DNA of 64,000 nt from Rhizobium brockwellii (GCF_000769405.2 NZ_CP053439.1:4771121-4835120), one strand, 5' to 3'; positions 19,471 to 28,819 are shown, counted from the stretch's first letter. The notes: generated from the letters alone by a model not told the origin. Translations and numbers: made by a program.

Positions 19471-19495
19471 CGACTTCGATGTTCGGGCCTATGGG

Positions 19496-20515
19496 CTAAT
19501 CGGGCTGAGGCGGAGCGGTTGTTTCGCCCTTCAAGATCTCGCAGGCAAATAGGATCGGATTGTCGAGGTCAGGCGCGGTTTGCTTGTTCAACAGAACGGC
19601 CACCGCTGCTGCGGCTATGTCTTGAATCGGCTGTTTCACGGTCGTCAGGCGTGGCGTTGTCATGCTTGCGAGCGGGATGCCGTCGAAGCCGAGGATCGAA
19701 AGGGCTGCAGGTATCGGAATTCCCAGATCATGCGCTGCCCGCATGCAGCCGATGGCCTGCTGGTCCGAACTTGCAAAGATCGCCGTCGGCCGCTCGTTTC
19801 GTGCGCGTGCCAGCAGATAATTTCCCGCGGAACGGCCGCTCTCGTAGTCGAAGGCCGCTTCGGCGATCAGTGGGGGTCCCGCCGTTCGCGTGTCGCCCGC
19901 CTGCTCCCCCGCCTGCTCGATTGCATCGAGATAACCTCTGAGGCGATCGTTGGCGGGGACGGAGTGCCCAGGCCCCGAGATGAAGCCGATGCGGCGATGA
20001 CCGAGCTGCAAAAGATGTTCGACGCCAAGACGAACGCCATCGCGGTGATCGGCGGCAATGCCGGAATATCCCGGCATCAGACGGTCGACGACGACGATCG
20101 GCAATCCCTTCGGCAGCTTGAGTGTGTGGAAATCATTGCTGGGAACCAGCATGATGCCGTCGACCTTTCGGCTTGTCAGCTGTTTGATGCGGTCAGCCTC
20201 CTTGGCCGCATGATCGAACGACGTCATCACGATGATATTATAGCCGTGATTTGCCGCCGCTTGTTCCGCCGATTGGACAAGTTCCGCGAAGAAGGGATTG
20301 GTCAGATCCGGAATGACGATGCCGATGAGCCGGCTGACCTTGCCGCGCATGCTTCGCGCCGACGGGTCGGGTGTATAGCCGAGGTCTTTGATGATCGCTG
20401 CGACGCGCGCCCGCAATTCCTTCGTCACGGAGGGATGATCATTCAAAACCCGCGAAACGGTCCCGGTGGAAACTCCCGCAAGCTTGGCAACCTCTCGAAT
20501 CCCGACCTTTGACAT
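19496..20515 (-). CDS. LacI-family transcriptional regulator of the adjacent sugar ABC operon
   Basis: 339 residues. The LacI helix-turn-helix is at the N-terminus (GIREVAKLAGVSTGTVSRVL), followed by the hinge region PDPSARSMRGK. The rest is a periplasmic-binding-protein-like sensor domain (RLIGIVIPDLTNPFFAELVQ; ATPRLTTVKQPI region). It diverges from the CUT2 sugar transporter genes, and two identical LacI-type palindromes lie between them. It most likely represses the transporter until its sugar binds. The effector is unknown. Confidence 0.93.
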   Translation of the reverse strand: MSKVGIREVAKLAGVSTGTVSRVLNDHPSVTKELRARVAAIIKDLGYTPDPSARSMRGKVSRLIGIVIPDLTNPFFAELVQSAEQAAANHGYNIIVMTSFDHAAKEADRIKQLTSRKVDGIMLVPSNDFHTLKLPKGLPIVVVDRLMPGYSGIAADHRDGVRLGVEHLLQLGHRRIGFISGPGHSVPANDRLRGYLDAIEQAGEQAGDTRTAGPPLIAEAAFDYESGRSAGNYLLARARNERPTAIFASSDQQAIGCMRAAHDLGIPIPAALSILGFDGIPLASMTTPRLTTVKQPIQDIAAAAVAVLLNKQTAPDLDNPILFACEILKGETTAPPQPD

Positions 20516-20669
20516 AACGGAAACAGTGGCCCTTTCTCTGCGCCCTCGGAAGACACCGAAGGGCGCCTGATCGAAGCTTCCAGCTAATGGTCTTTACCGC
20601 CCTCGTCAAAGGGCTGCATCTCAATTTTGACCGCCAGTCTGCATAGCACGAGCGCGGGCCAACGCTCAA

Positions 20670-20682
20670 TGGAAACGGTTCA
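20670..20682. promoter_or_regulatory. LacI-type operator O1
   Basis: TGGAAACGGTTCA, a near-palindrome around a central CG (GAAaCGgTTC), the classic LacI/GalR operator shape. An identical copy lies 115 bases downstream. Nothing else in the 335-base spacer 20516-20850 looks like a gene. Confidence 0.7.
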
Positions 20683-20748
20683 CTGCATGTGCACAGATAC
20701 GAGCCAAAAGGAGGAATCGAAGCTGACGTTTGGTGCTATTTCGGCGGC

Positions 20749-20776
20749 TTGACAATTTTTAAGGGCGTGATACCCA
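20749..20776 (+). promoter_or_regulatory. Candidate promoter of the sugar ABC operon
   Basis: A perfect -35 hexamer TTGACA (20749-20754), 16 bases, then a weak -10 TACCCA (20771-20776). Transcription would start around 20783, directly before operator O2, the expected place for a repressor block. Confidence 0.4.
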
Positions 20777-20784
20777 GATGCCGT

Positions 20785-20797
20785 TGGAAACGGTTCA
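20785..20797. promoter_or_regulatory. LacI-type operator O2
   Basis: A second exact TGGAAACGGTTCA, 54 bases before the binding-protein ATG. The 115-base centre-to-centre distance to O1 is close to 11 helical turns, so one tetramer could bind both by looping. Confidence 0.7.
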
Positions 20798-20850
20798 TTG
20801 CCGCAGGCAACTCAGGTGGAGCTGAGCCCAGGGCCGTTCGGGAGGAAAAA

Positions 20851-21837
20851 ATGTCCAATTCTATGAAGCGTGAATCCGTCTTGATCAATGCGCCGCGCCG
20901 TGCGGCATTGAAGCTTGGACTTGCCGGCACCTTGGTGCTTGCGCTGTCCTGCGGCGTGTCGCCCGCCTTTGCGGCCGGCAAGCCGAAGGTCGGCCTGATC
21001 ATGAAATCCTTGTCCAATGAGTTCTTCAAGCAGATGAAGGCCGGCGCCGACAAATATGCGGCCGAGAACAAGGATAAGTTCGACTTCAAGGCCGTCGGCA
21101 TGAAGGACGAGCGTGATTTCGCGTCCCAGGTCGATGCCGTCGAAAACTTCGTCACGCAGAAATACGATATCATCGTTGTCGCGCCGGCCGATTCAAAGGC
21201 CATGGCAACCCCGCTGGCAAAGGCAGTCAAGGCTGGCGTCAAGGTCATCAACATCGACGTGCCGCTCGATGCCGATGCGAAGAAGAAAGCCGGTATCGAT
21301 CTCGCTTTCTTCGGGCCTGACAATAAGGGCGGGGCGACGCTTGCGGGCGACGCGCTTGCCAAGGATCTGGGACCTGGCGCCAAGGTCGTCATCCTCGAGG
21401 GTAACCCCGAGGCCGACAATGCCAAGGAGCGCAAGGAAGGCTTCATGGACTCCGTCAAGTCTGGCAAGCTTGAGCTTCTCGACAGCAAGACGGCCCATTG
21501 GGAGACGGAAGAAGCCAATACCGTCATGACGAATTTCCTGACGAAGTATAAGGATATTCAGGGCGTGATGGCAGCCAATGACTCGATGGCCCTCGGCGTT
21601 GTCAAGGCGCTCGATGCGGCCGGCCAGAGCGGCAAGATCAAGGTTGTCGGCTTCGACAATATTCCGCCGGTTCAGCCGCTGATCAAGGATGGCAAGATGC
21701 TTGCCACCGTCGAACAGTATGGCGCGCAGATGGCGGTCCTCGGCATCCAGTATGGCATGCGTGAACTTGCCGGCGAGACATTCACCGGCTGGGTCAAGAC
21801 CGACATCAAGCTGGTCACCGCAGCGGATCTCAAATAG
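20851..21837 (+). CDS. Sugar ABC transporter substrate-binding protein (CUT2 / ribose type)
   Basis: 328 residues. The start at 20851 follows GGAGG. The signal peptide runs through LGLAGTLVLALSCGVSPAFA. The mature protein KPKVGLIMKSLSNEFFKQMK is a Peripla_BP_4 (RbsB-like) sugar-binding domain, with DIIVVAPADSKAMATPLAKA and GVMAANDSMALGVVKAL. It delivers a sugar (unknown) to the transporter encoded by the next two genes. It is under the upstream LacI operators. An in-frame extension to 20689 is non-coding leader. Confidence 0.93.
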   Translation: MSNSMKRESVLINAPRRAALKLGLAGTLVLALSCGVSPAFAAGKPKVGLIMKSLSNEFFKQMKAGADKYAAENKDKFDFKAVGMKDERDFASQVDAVENFVTQKYDIIVVAPADSKAMATPLAKAVKAGVKVINIDVPLDADAKKKAGIDLAFFGPDNKGGATLAGDALAKDLGPGAKVVILEGNPEADNAKERKEGFMDSVKSGKLELLDSKTAHWETEEANTVMTNFLTKYKDIQGVMAANDSMALGVVKALDAAGQSGKIKVVGFDNIPPVQPLIKDGKMLATVEQYGAQMAVLGIQYGMRELAGETFTGWVKTDIKLVTAADLK

Positions 21838-22017
21838 TCGGGATCGCCCGCATCGCGCGTCTGAAAAGACGCGCGGCAGTGTGCAGGAAGCGTCGGCTGC
21901 GGCCGGCGCTCACCGCTACCAACCGATTGACGCGTTGATCGCTTCAGGGGAGGCTCGTTTCCGAGTTCCTGGGATGCGTGCTGCGTGGAGTTCGAACAGA
22001 GCGTGCATGAGGTCGCC

Positions 22018-23538
22018 ATGTCAGACGCAGCAGACGACGACATTTTGAGGCTGGATGGGATCGGCAAGCGCTTCCCGGGCGTCGTGGCGCTCAAGGATGT
22101 CTCCATGCGGATCGGCCGCGGCAAGGGGCACGTTCTTCTCGGCGAAAACGGTGCTGGAAAGTCGACCCTGATCAACCTGCTCGGCGGTGTCTTCAGGCCG
22201 GATGACGGTCACATCCTGTTTGACGGCAAGCAATACCATCCGTCCTCGCCGCTGGAGGCATTCAAGGCGGGCATCCGGGTCATTCACCAGGAGCTGCACC
22301 CCCTTTCCAACCTCACGGTGGCGGAAAACCTGCTGTTTGAGCATCTGCCGCGCCGATACGGCCTGGTGAACTACAAGGAAATGAACAGCAGAGCGGCGGA
22401 ACTCCTGGAAGAGGTCGGCCTCGACGTCGCCCCGACGACACTGGCGAGCCGCCTCAGCGTCGCCCAACTTCAGCTGGTCGAGATCGCCAAGGCGCTTTGC
22501 TACGAAAGCAAGCTTCTCGTTCTCGACGAACCGACGGCAACCTTGACCTCCAAGGAGGTCGATCGCCTTTTTGAAATTCTCAAGCGGTTGAAGCGGCGTG
22601 GCGTGACCACGCTCTACATATCGCACAGGCTGGAAGAGATCTTTGACGTCGGCGACGATGTGACGGTGCTGCGCGATGGCCAGCATGTGATCACGCGTCC
22701 GCTGGCCGGACTTGCTATTCCTGACATCGTCGAACTCATGGTTGGGCGGAAGCTTTCGGATCATGGCATTTTTCGCAGCGACAGCACCGTCTCCGGCGAG
22801 GCGCTCGGCGTGTCCGGCCTGAAGGTGACGCGCAATAGCCCGGAACTGTCATTTTCCGTGGCAAAGGGGGAAATCGTCGGCATTGCCGGCCTTGTCGGCA
22901 GCGGCCGGACGGAGGCGGTTCGCGCCATATTCGGCGCCGATGCCAAAGCGGCCGGCGAAATTCGGGTGAATGGCGAGCCGGTTGAGATCCATTCGCCGAA
23001 AGAAGCCGTGGCTGCCGGCCTCTGCCTGGCAACCGAAGACCGCAAGATGCAGGGCTTGATGCTCGACATGAGTTGCGCTGAAAATGCCACCATAACCGAT
23101 CTCGCCAAGATCTCCCGCAACGGCTTGATCATGCGAAGGGCACAGGACGATCATTCGCGGCGCCTCGTGCGCGAACTGCGCATCAAGACCCCGTCGATCC
23201 ATCAGGCGGTCAGGACCTTTTCCGGCGGCAATCAGCAAAAAGTCGTCATTGCAAAATGGCTGTTCCGCGGCCCCAAGGTGCTGATTTTCGATGAGCCGAC
23301 CCGTGGAATCGACGTCGGTGCGAAGGCCGAGATTTACGAGCTTCTGTGGAAGTTTGCGGCCGAAGGAAAAGGCGTTCTGGTCGTATCGTCGGATCTGCCG
23401 GAGCTCATGGGCATTTGCCATCGCATCATCGTCTTCTCCGACGGCAAGATATCGGGCGAAATAGTTCGGGAACAGTTTGACGAGAGCAGGATCCTTTCGC
23501 TCGCCTACAAGGAGTACAGTCGTGTCCGCCAACATTGA
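22018..23538 (+). CDS. Sugar ABC transporter ATP-binding protein, double NBD (RbsA/MglA type)
   Basis: 506 residues with two ABC domains. The first has Walker A LGENGAGKST, a variant signature LSVAQLQLVEIAKAL and Walker B KLLVLDEPTATLT. The second has the degenerate P-loop GLVGSGRTEAVRAIFG, signature FSGGNQQKVVIAKWL and Walker B VLIFDEPTRGIDVG. This asymmetry is normal for CUT2 ATPases. It energises uptake through the permease encoded next. A 180-base spacer separates it from the binding-protein gene. The start ATG at 22018 is preferred over one 33 bases upstream. Confidence 0.94.
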   Translation: MSDAADDDILRLDGIGKRFPGVVALKDVSMRIGRGKGHVLLGENGAGKSTLINLLGGVFRPDDGHILFDGKQYHPSSPLEAFKAGIRVIHQELHPLSNLTVAENLLFEHLPRRYGLVNYKEMNSRAAELLEEVGLDVAPTTLASRLSVAQLQLVEIAKALCYESKLLVLDEPTATLTSKEVDRLFEILKRLKRRGVTTLYISHRLEEIFDVGDDVTVLRDGQHVITRPLAGLAIPDIVELMVGRKLSDHGIFRSDSTVSGEALGVSGLKVTRNSPELSFSVAKGEIVGIAGLVGSGRTEAVRAIFGADAKAAGEIRVNGEPVEIHSPKEAVAAGLCLATEDRKMQGLMLDMSCAENATITDLAKISRNGLIMRRAQDDHSRRLVRELRIKTPSIHQAVRTFSGGNQQKVVIAKWLFRGPKVLIFDEPTRGIDVGAKAEIYELLWKFAAEGKGVLVVSSDLPELMGICHRIIVFSDGKISGEIVREQFDESRILSLAYKEYSRVRQH

Positions 23539-24544
23539 AAAACAGACCGAGGCGAAAGAGGTGAGCGTCTGGGACAAGCTTGTCCGGATCTCGCTGAAGG
23601 AGGCAGGCGTCGCCATTGCCCTCATTCTGATCCTGGCGTTTTTCTCGGCGACGGCGCCTTATTTCGCAACGCCGGAGAACTTCCTGAAGATCTTCGTGCA
23701 GATTGCCATCAACACCGTGCTTGCTGCCGGCATGACCTTCGTCATCCTCGTTGGCGGCATCGATCTCTCGGTCGGGTCGCTGCTTGCCCTTTGCACGGTG
23801 ATCGGTGCGACGATCATGATCAATCCGGCGTTTTCGCCATGGCAGGCGATTGTTCTCGCATGTCTTGCGTCGATGGGCACGGGTGCCATCCTTGGCGCCG
23901 TCAACGGGTGGATTTGCGAGAAGTGGAAGCTTCCGTCCTTCATCGTCACCCTTGGCATGCTGAACGTCGCCAGCGGCCTGGCGCGCGTGGTCAGCGACAA
24001 TTCCACCATCACCGGCCTGCCTCAGCCTTTCGTCGATTTCGGCAACCTGATCTTCTGGGGCATATTTCCGTCTATCTTTCTGATTGCGATCGTCGTCGTC
24101 CTCATCGGCTGGTTCGTGCTGCGCTACACCGTCTTCGGGCGCTTCGTCTTCGCGATCGGCACCAATGAAGAGGCTGTCCGGCTGTCGGGGCACGAGCCGA
24201 AACGGTACAAGATTGCGGTCTTCACGATCTCAGGGCTGACGGCCGGCATTGCAGCCATGGTCTATCTGCTCCGTCTCAATGTCGGCAGCCCGGTTGCCGG
24301 CATCGGCTATGAGTTGAATGCGATCGCCGCCGTCATTATCGGCGGAACCAGCCTTTCGGGCGGCAAAGGCTCGATTGTCGGCACGCTGGTCGGCGCCTGC
24401 ATTCTGCAGGTGCTGTCGACGGGATTGCAGCTCTTGGGCGCTGACGACAATATCAAGCCGATCGTTATCGGCGCCGTTATCGTGCTCGCCGTCATTCTCG
24501 ACAGCTATCGCGGCCGGTTGATGCGGAAACTCGAAACGCGGTGA
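23522..24544 (+). CDS. Sugar ABC transporter permease (RbsC type)
   Basis: 340 residues, about 8-10 hydrophobic segments. The motif VILVGGIDLSVGSLLALCTV is diagnostic for the CUT2 BPD_transp_2 permeases; LNAIAAVIIGGTSLSGGKGS is the cytoplasmic coupling loop. The start is the GTG at 23522, 7 bases after AAGGAG and inside the last codons of the ATPase gene, so the two are translationally coupled. A mosaic palindrome follows the stop almost directly. Confidence 0.94.
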   Translation: MSANIEKQTEAKEVSVWDKLVRISLKEAGVAIALILILAFFSATAPYFATPENFLKIFVQIAINTVLAAGMTFVILVGGIDLSVGSLLALCTVIGATIMINPAFSPWQAIVLACLASMGTGAILGAVNGWICEKWKLPSFIVTLGMLNVASGLARVVSDNSTITGLPQPFVDFGNLIFWGIFPSIFLIAIVVVLIGWFVLRYTVFGRFVFAIGTNEEAVRLSGHEPKRYKIAVFTISGLTAGIAAMVYLLRLNVGSPVAGIGYELNAIAAVIIGGTSLSGGKGSIVGTLVGACILQVLSTGLQLLGADDNIKPIVIGAVIVLAVILDSYRGRLMRKLETR

Positions 24545-24547
24545 AAA

Positions 24548-24591
24548 GCAATTCCAGCAAATGTGTGCAGCGGTTTTGCGTCTGGAATTGC
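24548..24591. repeat. Rhizobial palindromic repeat (RPE-like), copy 1
   Basis: Arms GCAATTCCAG (24548-24557) and CTGGAATTGC (24582-24591) enclose the family core TGTGTGCAGCGGTTTTGCG. It starts 3 bases after the permease stop and may serve as the 3' end of the ABC operon transcript. Confidence 0.7.
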
Positions 24592-24690
24592 GCAAAAGCA
24601 AAAATGCTCCAGTGCCGGAAGCCCTTGATTGACCGTTGCGTTTGATATCTGGCCGACCTACATCTGTCCGGCATTCAGCGAGGGATGGAA

Positions 24691-25638
24691 ATGGCCAAGA
24701 TCACCAATGTAGCGGTCCAGATGGACCATGTCGCAGGCATCAATATCGCAGGTGATTCCACCTTCGCCATGAGCCTGGAAGCCCAGGCGCGCGGCTACAA
24801 GCTCTTCCATTATACCCCCGACCGCCTGAGCTTCCGTGACGGCAAGCTCTATGCCAGCGTCGAGCCGATGGTGCTGCGCGACCTCAAGGGCGATCACTAC
24901 GAGCTTGGCGCGCCGGAGCGCGTCGATCTCGCGACCATGGATGTCGTGCTGCTGCGCCAGGACCCGCCCTTCGACATGGCCTATATCACCTCGACGCATC
25001 TGCTCGAGCGCATCCATCCGAAGACGCTCGTCGTCAACGATCCGGCCTGGGTGCGCAATTCGCCGGAGAAGATCTTCGTCACCGAATTCTCCGATCTGAT
25101 GCCGAAGACGCTGATCACCAAGGATGCCGCCGAGATCCGCCGTTTCCGCGACGAGATGGGCGACATCATCCTCAAGCCGCTTTACGGCAATGGCGGCGCC
25201 GGTGTCTTCCATTCGACCCGCGACGACCGCAATCTCTCTTCGCTGCTCGAAATGTTCGGCCAGCTGTTCCGCGAGCCCTTCATTGCCCAGCAATATCTGC
25301 CCGACGTGCGCAAGGGTGACAAACGCATTATCCTGGTCGACGGCGAATTCGCCGGCGCCATCAACCGCGTGCCGGCCGAACACGACAGCCGCTCCAACAT
25401 GCATGTCGGCGGCCGCGCCGAGGCGACCGAGCTGACGGCGCGTGAACAGGAAATCTGCGCCCGCATCGGCCCGGCGCTGCGGGAGCGCGGCTTCCTGCTC
25501 GTCGGCATCGATGTGATCGGCGATTACATGACCGAGATCAACGTCACGTCGCCCACCGGCATCCGCGAGGTCAAGAAATTCGGCGGCGCCGATATAGCAA
25601 GCCTGCTTTGGGATGCGATCGAGCGCAAGCGCGGCTGA
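24691..25638 (+). CDS. gshB: Glutathione synthetase
   Basis: 315 residues from the ATG at 24691 ([20 protein letters not shown]), which sits 7 bases after GAGG. An ATG two codons earlier would place the ribosome-binding site too close. ATP-grasp features: [32 protein letters not shown] and [20 protein letters not shown]. GshB joins gamma-glutamylcysteine and glycine to make glutathione in the cytoplasm. It is followed by comM. It is probably an old partner of rsmI-yraN, now separated from them. Confidence 0.96.
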   Translation: MAKITNVAVQMDHVAGINIAGDSTFAMSLEAQARGYKLFHYTPDRLSFRDGKLYASVEPMVLRDLKGDHYELGAPERVDLATMDVVLLRQDPPFDMAYITSTHLLERIHPKTLVVNDPAWVRNSPEKIFVTEFSDLMPKTLITKDAAEIRRFRDEMGDIILKPLYGNGGAGVFHSTRDDRNLSSLLEMFGQLFREPFIAQQYLPDVRKGDKRIILVDGEFAGAINRVPAEHDSRSNMHVGGRAEATELTAREQEICARIGPALRERGFLLVGIDVIGDYMTEINVTSPTGIREVKKFGGADIASLLWDAIERKRG

Positions 25639-25769
25639 GCCAGCCGGCCATGACCGTTCTGGTCCCGCGACCGAGCACAACCAAGGTCACAGCGGATACC
25701 TGACTCCGTTCTTTGATTGTTCTTGTTTTATTCCTGCGTCCATGCCAGATTGCAACCGCTGGCCTTAAT

Positions 25770-25814
25770 GCATGTCGCCCAAAAGTGTGCAGCGGTTTTG
25801 GGAACACGACATGC
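25770..25814. repeat. Rhizobial palindromic repeat (RPE-like), copy 2
   Basis: Arms GCATGTCG (25770-25777) and CGACATGC (25807-25814) enclose the core CCCAAAAGTGTGCAGCGGTT. It lies between gshB and comM. The repeat is open in the comM frame, which could mislead gene calling into a longer comM. Confidence 0.8.
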
Positions 25815-25870
25815 CTCGAATAAAGGCAGCAGGGCGGTATGGTAGAGTTTGCGGGACAAGGGATGGGCAT

Positions 25871-27403
25871 ATGGTCGCGCGTGTCAGTACGGTTGCATTT
25901 CAGGGTATCGAAGGTGTGCCGGTCGAGGTCCAGGTCATGGTCGCTCCCGGCAAGGTCGGGATGCAGATCGTCGGCCTGCCTGACAAGGCGGTTGCCGAAA
26001 GCCGCGAGCGCGTGCAGGCTGCCCTCCACGCCTCCGGCCTGGCGCTGCCGGCCAAGCGCGTGACCGTCAATCTGGCGCCTGCCGACCTGCCGAAAGAGGG
26101 CTCGCATTTCGATCTGCCGATCGCCCTTGCGCTGATGGCCGCCCTCGGCGCCATTCCCGCCGATGCGCTGTCGGATTTTGTCGTCGTCGGCGAGCTCAAT
26201 CTCGACGGGACGATCGCCGCCATCTCAGGCGCGCTGCCGGCCGCGATCGGCGCCAATGCGCTCGGCAAGGGGCTGATCTGCCCGGCCGAAAGCGGCGCCG
26301 AAGCCGCCTGGGCGGGTTCGGACGTCGATATCCTCGCACCCCGTAGCCTGATTGCCCTCGCCAATCATTTCCGCGGCACGCAGGTCCTGTCGCGGCCGGA
26401 GGCGTCGATCCGCGCCAATGCCGCAAACCTGCCGGATCTTGCCGAAATCAAGGGCCAGGAAAGCGCCAAGCGGGCGCTCGAGGTGGCAGCCGCCGGCGGT
26501 CATAACCTCTTGATGGTCGGCCCTCCGGGCTCCGGCAAGTCGATGCTGGCGGCCAGGCTGCCATCGATCCTGCCGCCGCTTTCGGCCGCCGAGCTGCTTG
26601 AGGTGTCGATGGTCCATTCGATCGCCGGCCAGCTCTCCGGCGGCAAGCTTTCCGATCGAAGGCCCTTCCGCACCCCGCATCATTCCGCCACCATGGCGGC
26701 CCTCGTCGGCGGCGGCCTGCGCGCCCGTCCGGGCGAAGCCTCGCTTGCCCATCACGGCGTGCTCTTTCTCGACGAGTTTCCCGAATTCACGCCGCAGGCG
26801 CTCGATGCGTTGCGCCAACCGCTCGAAGGCGGCGAATGCGTCATTGCGCGTGCCAATCACCGCGTCTCCTATCCGGCCAAATTCCAGCTGATCGCGGCGA
26901 TGAACCCCTGCCGCTGCGGCATGGCGGGAGAGCCCGGCCATACCTGCGCCCGCGGCCCGCGCTGCATGAGCGATTACCAGGCCCGCATCTCCGGCCCGCT
27001 GATGGACCGCATCGATATCCGCATCGATGTGCCGGCCGTCTCCGCTGCCGATCTCATCCGGCCGATGGCGGCCGAAACCAGCGCCGACGTCGCCCGCCGC
27101 GTCGCCCGCGCCCGCGATATCCAGCAGGAGCGCTTCGAAAGCACCGGCGCAAAGGGCATCGGCACCAATGCCCGCTGCTCCACCGCGATGATCGAGAAAC
27201 TGGCCGAGCCCGATGCTCCTGGCCTGCAGCTGCTGCGCGATGCCGCCGAAAAGATGAAATTCTCCGCCCGCGGTTACCACCGCGTCCTGAAGGTCGCCCG
27301 CACGCTGGCCGATCTCGACGGCAAGCCCACGGTCGGCCGCATCCATCTCGCCGAAGCGATCTCCTACAGGATCGCGGGTGAGAGGTTGACGGCGGCGGCG
27401 TAA
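25871..27403 (+). CDS. comM: ComM/YifB family Mg-chelatase-like AAA+ ATPase
   Basis: 510 residues starting MVARVSTVAFQGIEGVPVEV. The N-terminal Lon-like domain (residues 1-170) is followed by an Mg-chelatase AAA+ core: Walker A VGPPGSGKSMLAARLPS, then GVLFLDEFPEF as Walker B. A zinc-like Cys cluster follows (MNPCRCG, HTCARGPRCM), and the C-terminal part has the MgChl_C domain. ComM is a hexameric helicase that drives branch migration in natural transformation. The gene is full length. Pieces of a second, diverged comM follow at 27411 and 29082. The frame is open upstream to 25772, through a repeat, which I reject. Confidence 0.93.
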   Translation: MVARVSTVAFQGIEGVPVEVQVMVAPGKVGMQIVGLPDKAVAESRERVQAALHASGLALPAKRVTVNLAPADLPKEGSHFDLPIALALMAALGAIPADALSDFVVVGELNLDGTIAAISGALPAAIGANALGKGLICPAESGAEAAWAGSDVDILAPRSLIALANHFRGTQVLSRPEASIRANAANLPDLAEIKGQESAKRALEVAAAGGHNLLMVGPPGSGKSMLAARLPSILPPLSAAELLEVSMVHSIAGQLSGGKLSDRRPFRTPHHSATMAALVGGGLRARPGEASLAHHGVLFLDEFPEFTPQALDALRQPLEGGECVIARANHRVSYPAKFQLIAAMNPCRCGMAGEPGHTCARGPRCMSDYQARISGPLMDRIDIRIDVPAVSAADLIRPMAAETSADVARRVARARDIQQERFESTGAKGIGTNARCSTAMIEKLAEPDAPGLQLLRDAAEKMKFSARGYHRVLKVARTLADLDGKPTVGRIHLAEAISYRIAGERLTAAA

Positions 27404-27410
27404 GAAAAGG

Positions 27411-27713
27411 GGCAATTGTCGGACTGTTTGACAAGGCGGTTGCCGAAAGCCGCGAGCGCGTGCAGGCCGCCCTCCACGCCTCCGGCCTGGCGCTGCCGGC
27501 GAAGCGGGTGACGGTCAATCTGGCGCCTGCCGACCTGCCGAAGAAAGGCTCGCATTTCGACCTGCCGATCGCCCTTGCCCTGATGGCTGCCCTCGGCGCT
27601 ATTCCCGCCGATGCACTGTCGGATTTTGTCGTCGTCGGCGAGCTCAACCTCGACGGAAGGATCGCCGCCATATGAGGCCCACTGCCAGGCTACGATCGGC
27701 GCCAATGCGCTCG
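27411..27713 (+). pseudogene. comM remnant, N-terminal fragment of a second copy
   Basis: About 300 bases aligning with the intact comM from about 25962 to 26264. The readable part gives ALHASGLALPAKRVTVNLAP and DLPKKGSHFDLPIALALMAA, ending in a TGA at 27673 in place of the Ser codon of the intact gene. The differences from the intact copy are almost all at third codon positions (about a dozen silent, against Glu-to-Lys and Thr-to-Arg). The copy therefore diverged while under selection and is not a recent slip duplication. It begins about 8 bases after the comM stop and has no start of its own that would give a working protein. Confidence 0.85.
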
Positions 27714-27820
27714 TGGTTAGTTAGCCCATGACGTGCAGGTCGCCGATCTATCAATTTGAGCGTTCAGAATTTATGGATGTGGGTCGCCGTCACCGGTCGT
27801 TTCGCGGCGAGATAATTTGT

Positions 27821-28819
27821 ATGCGGAGATTCAGTGTGGAACCCGAGGAATATGAACTGCTCAAAGCGGCATGCGAAGCCACGGCAGCCAGTCACCCTGA
27901 TTTACAAAGGAGCCAACGAGAATCCCCAGACGAGAGTGCAAAATCAATTGAAGATGAGATATCGGGTTTCCTCGGAGCGATATGGCAGGATCGTAAAACC
28001 GTCTATGATTCCGCTGAACAAGCGCTACAGCCCCTGTGCCTCCTATATGATTTGGCGCTGTTGCAGGTCTGCGACCTGTCACACTTTGGGCTGAAGAATG
28101 CACATCATCGAAGCCGAGTGATATGGCCAGAAGCCCAATTACCAGTCCAGCCATCTCCTAATGCCGTTTTCTATGTTTTGGCCTCCAACCTAGCCCAATC
28201 CATGCAGGCCTTTCGTCTACTGGTTCTTCATGGATTCGAATGGCAGGCCCGAGCAGCCTTCAGAGGAGTGATCGAGACTGCGGACTTGCTGATTATGGTC
28301 TTGGCAAGTGAAGCGACGTATCGAGAATTCATAAAGTCCTTTGAAGACCCTAACGAGAGCTACAAACACTGGAGAAGCCATCTATCTCCATCGAAAATTA
28401 GGGCTGCCGTTTCGCTGCTGGAAGACGACGATCCGCTTTCCATCCCAATCGATCAGACGCCGAACGAAGTCAGAAAGGATATGTATCAGTGGCTTTCCAA
28501 CTTCGTTCATGTGAATTTTGTTGCTCACATTGTTGCCGCTCATCCAGAAGATTTTGCTGGAAACTCTCGACCGCTCGCGATGCTCGGAGACGTAGGTGAG
28601 GCGTCGAGGGCGACACTTGCCCACGGCCTGCTATACCTTTGGATTACCTTGCTGAGGATTGAGAAATTGCTTTGGGAACAGCATTGCTGGAAAGGTTTCC
28701 GGGGAAAGCGCTCCCGAAAATGGTTCAAATATCGCTGCCGTGCATTGGACGAACTGTTCCTGTCCTATCTGCCGACGTATTGGGAAAAGAACCCTGTAGC
28801 TGGCACGCAGTCCATATAG
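27821..28819 (+). CDS. Hypothetical protein, accessory, inserted within the comM remnant
   Basis: 332 residues from the ATG at 27821; in-frame ATGs at 27773 and 27728 are possible and none has a good ribosome-binding site. I do not recognise the family. The protein is largely helical, with an amphipathic middle (NLAQSMQAFRLLVLHGFEWQ; GVIETADLLIMVLASEATY) and a basic C-terminus (KGFRGKRSRKWFKYRCR). No signal peptide or transmembrane segment is evident. GC is visibly lower than in its neighbours and codon use is mixed, suggesting transfer. It lies exactly between the two comM remnants. A HEPN-like or DUF5677-like fold is a guess only. Confidence 0.65.
   Translation: MRRFSVEPEEYELLKAACEATAASHPDLQRSQRESPDESAKSIEDEISGFLGAIWQDRKTVYDSAEQALQPLCLLYDLALLQVCDLSHFGLKNAHHRSRVIWPEAQLPVQPSPNAVFYVLASNLAQSMQAFRLLVLHGFEWQARAAFRGVIETADLLIMVLASEATYREFIKSFEDPNESYKHWRSHLSPSKIRAAVSLLEDDDPLSIPIDQTPNEVRKDMYQWLSNFVHVNFVAHIVAAHPEDFAGNSRPLAMLGDVGEASRATLAHGLLYLWITLLRIEKLLWEQHCWKGFRGKRSRKWFKYRCRALDELFLSYLPTYWEKNPVAGTQSI

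Noticed and set aside
25772..25870. Longer comM start through the palindromic repeat
   Set aside because: The family begins MVARVSTVAFQGIEG; the extra residues come from a mosaic repeat.
27411..27713. Simple recent tandem duplication of comM
   Set aside because: Many silent differences and a matching C-terminal remnant 1.4 kb further on indicate an older, diverged second copy.
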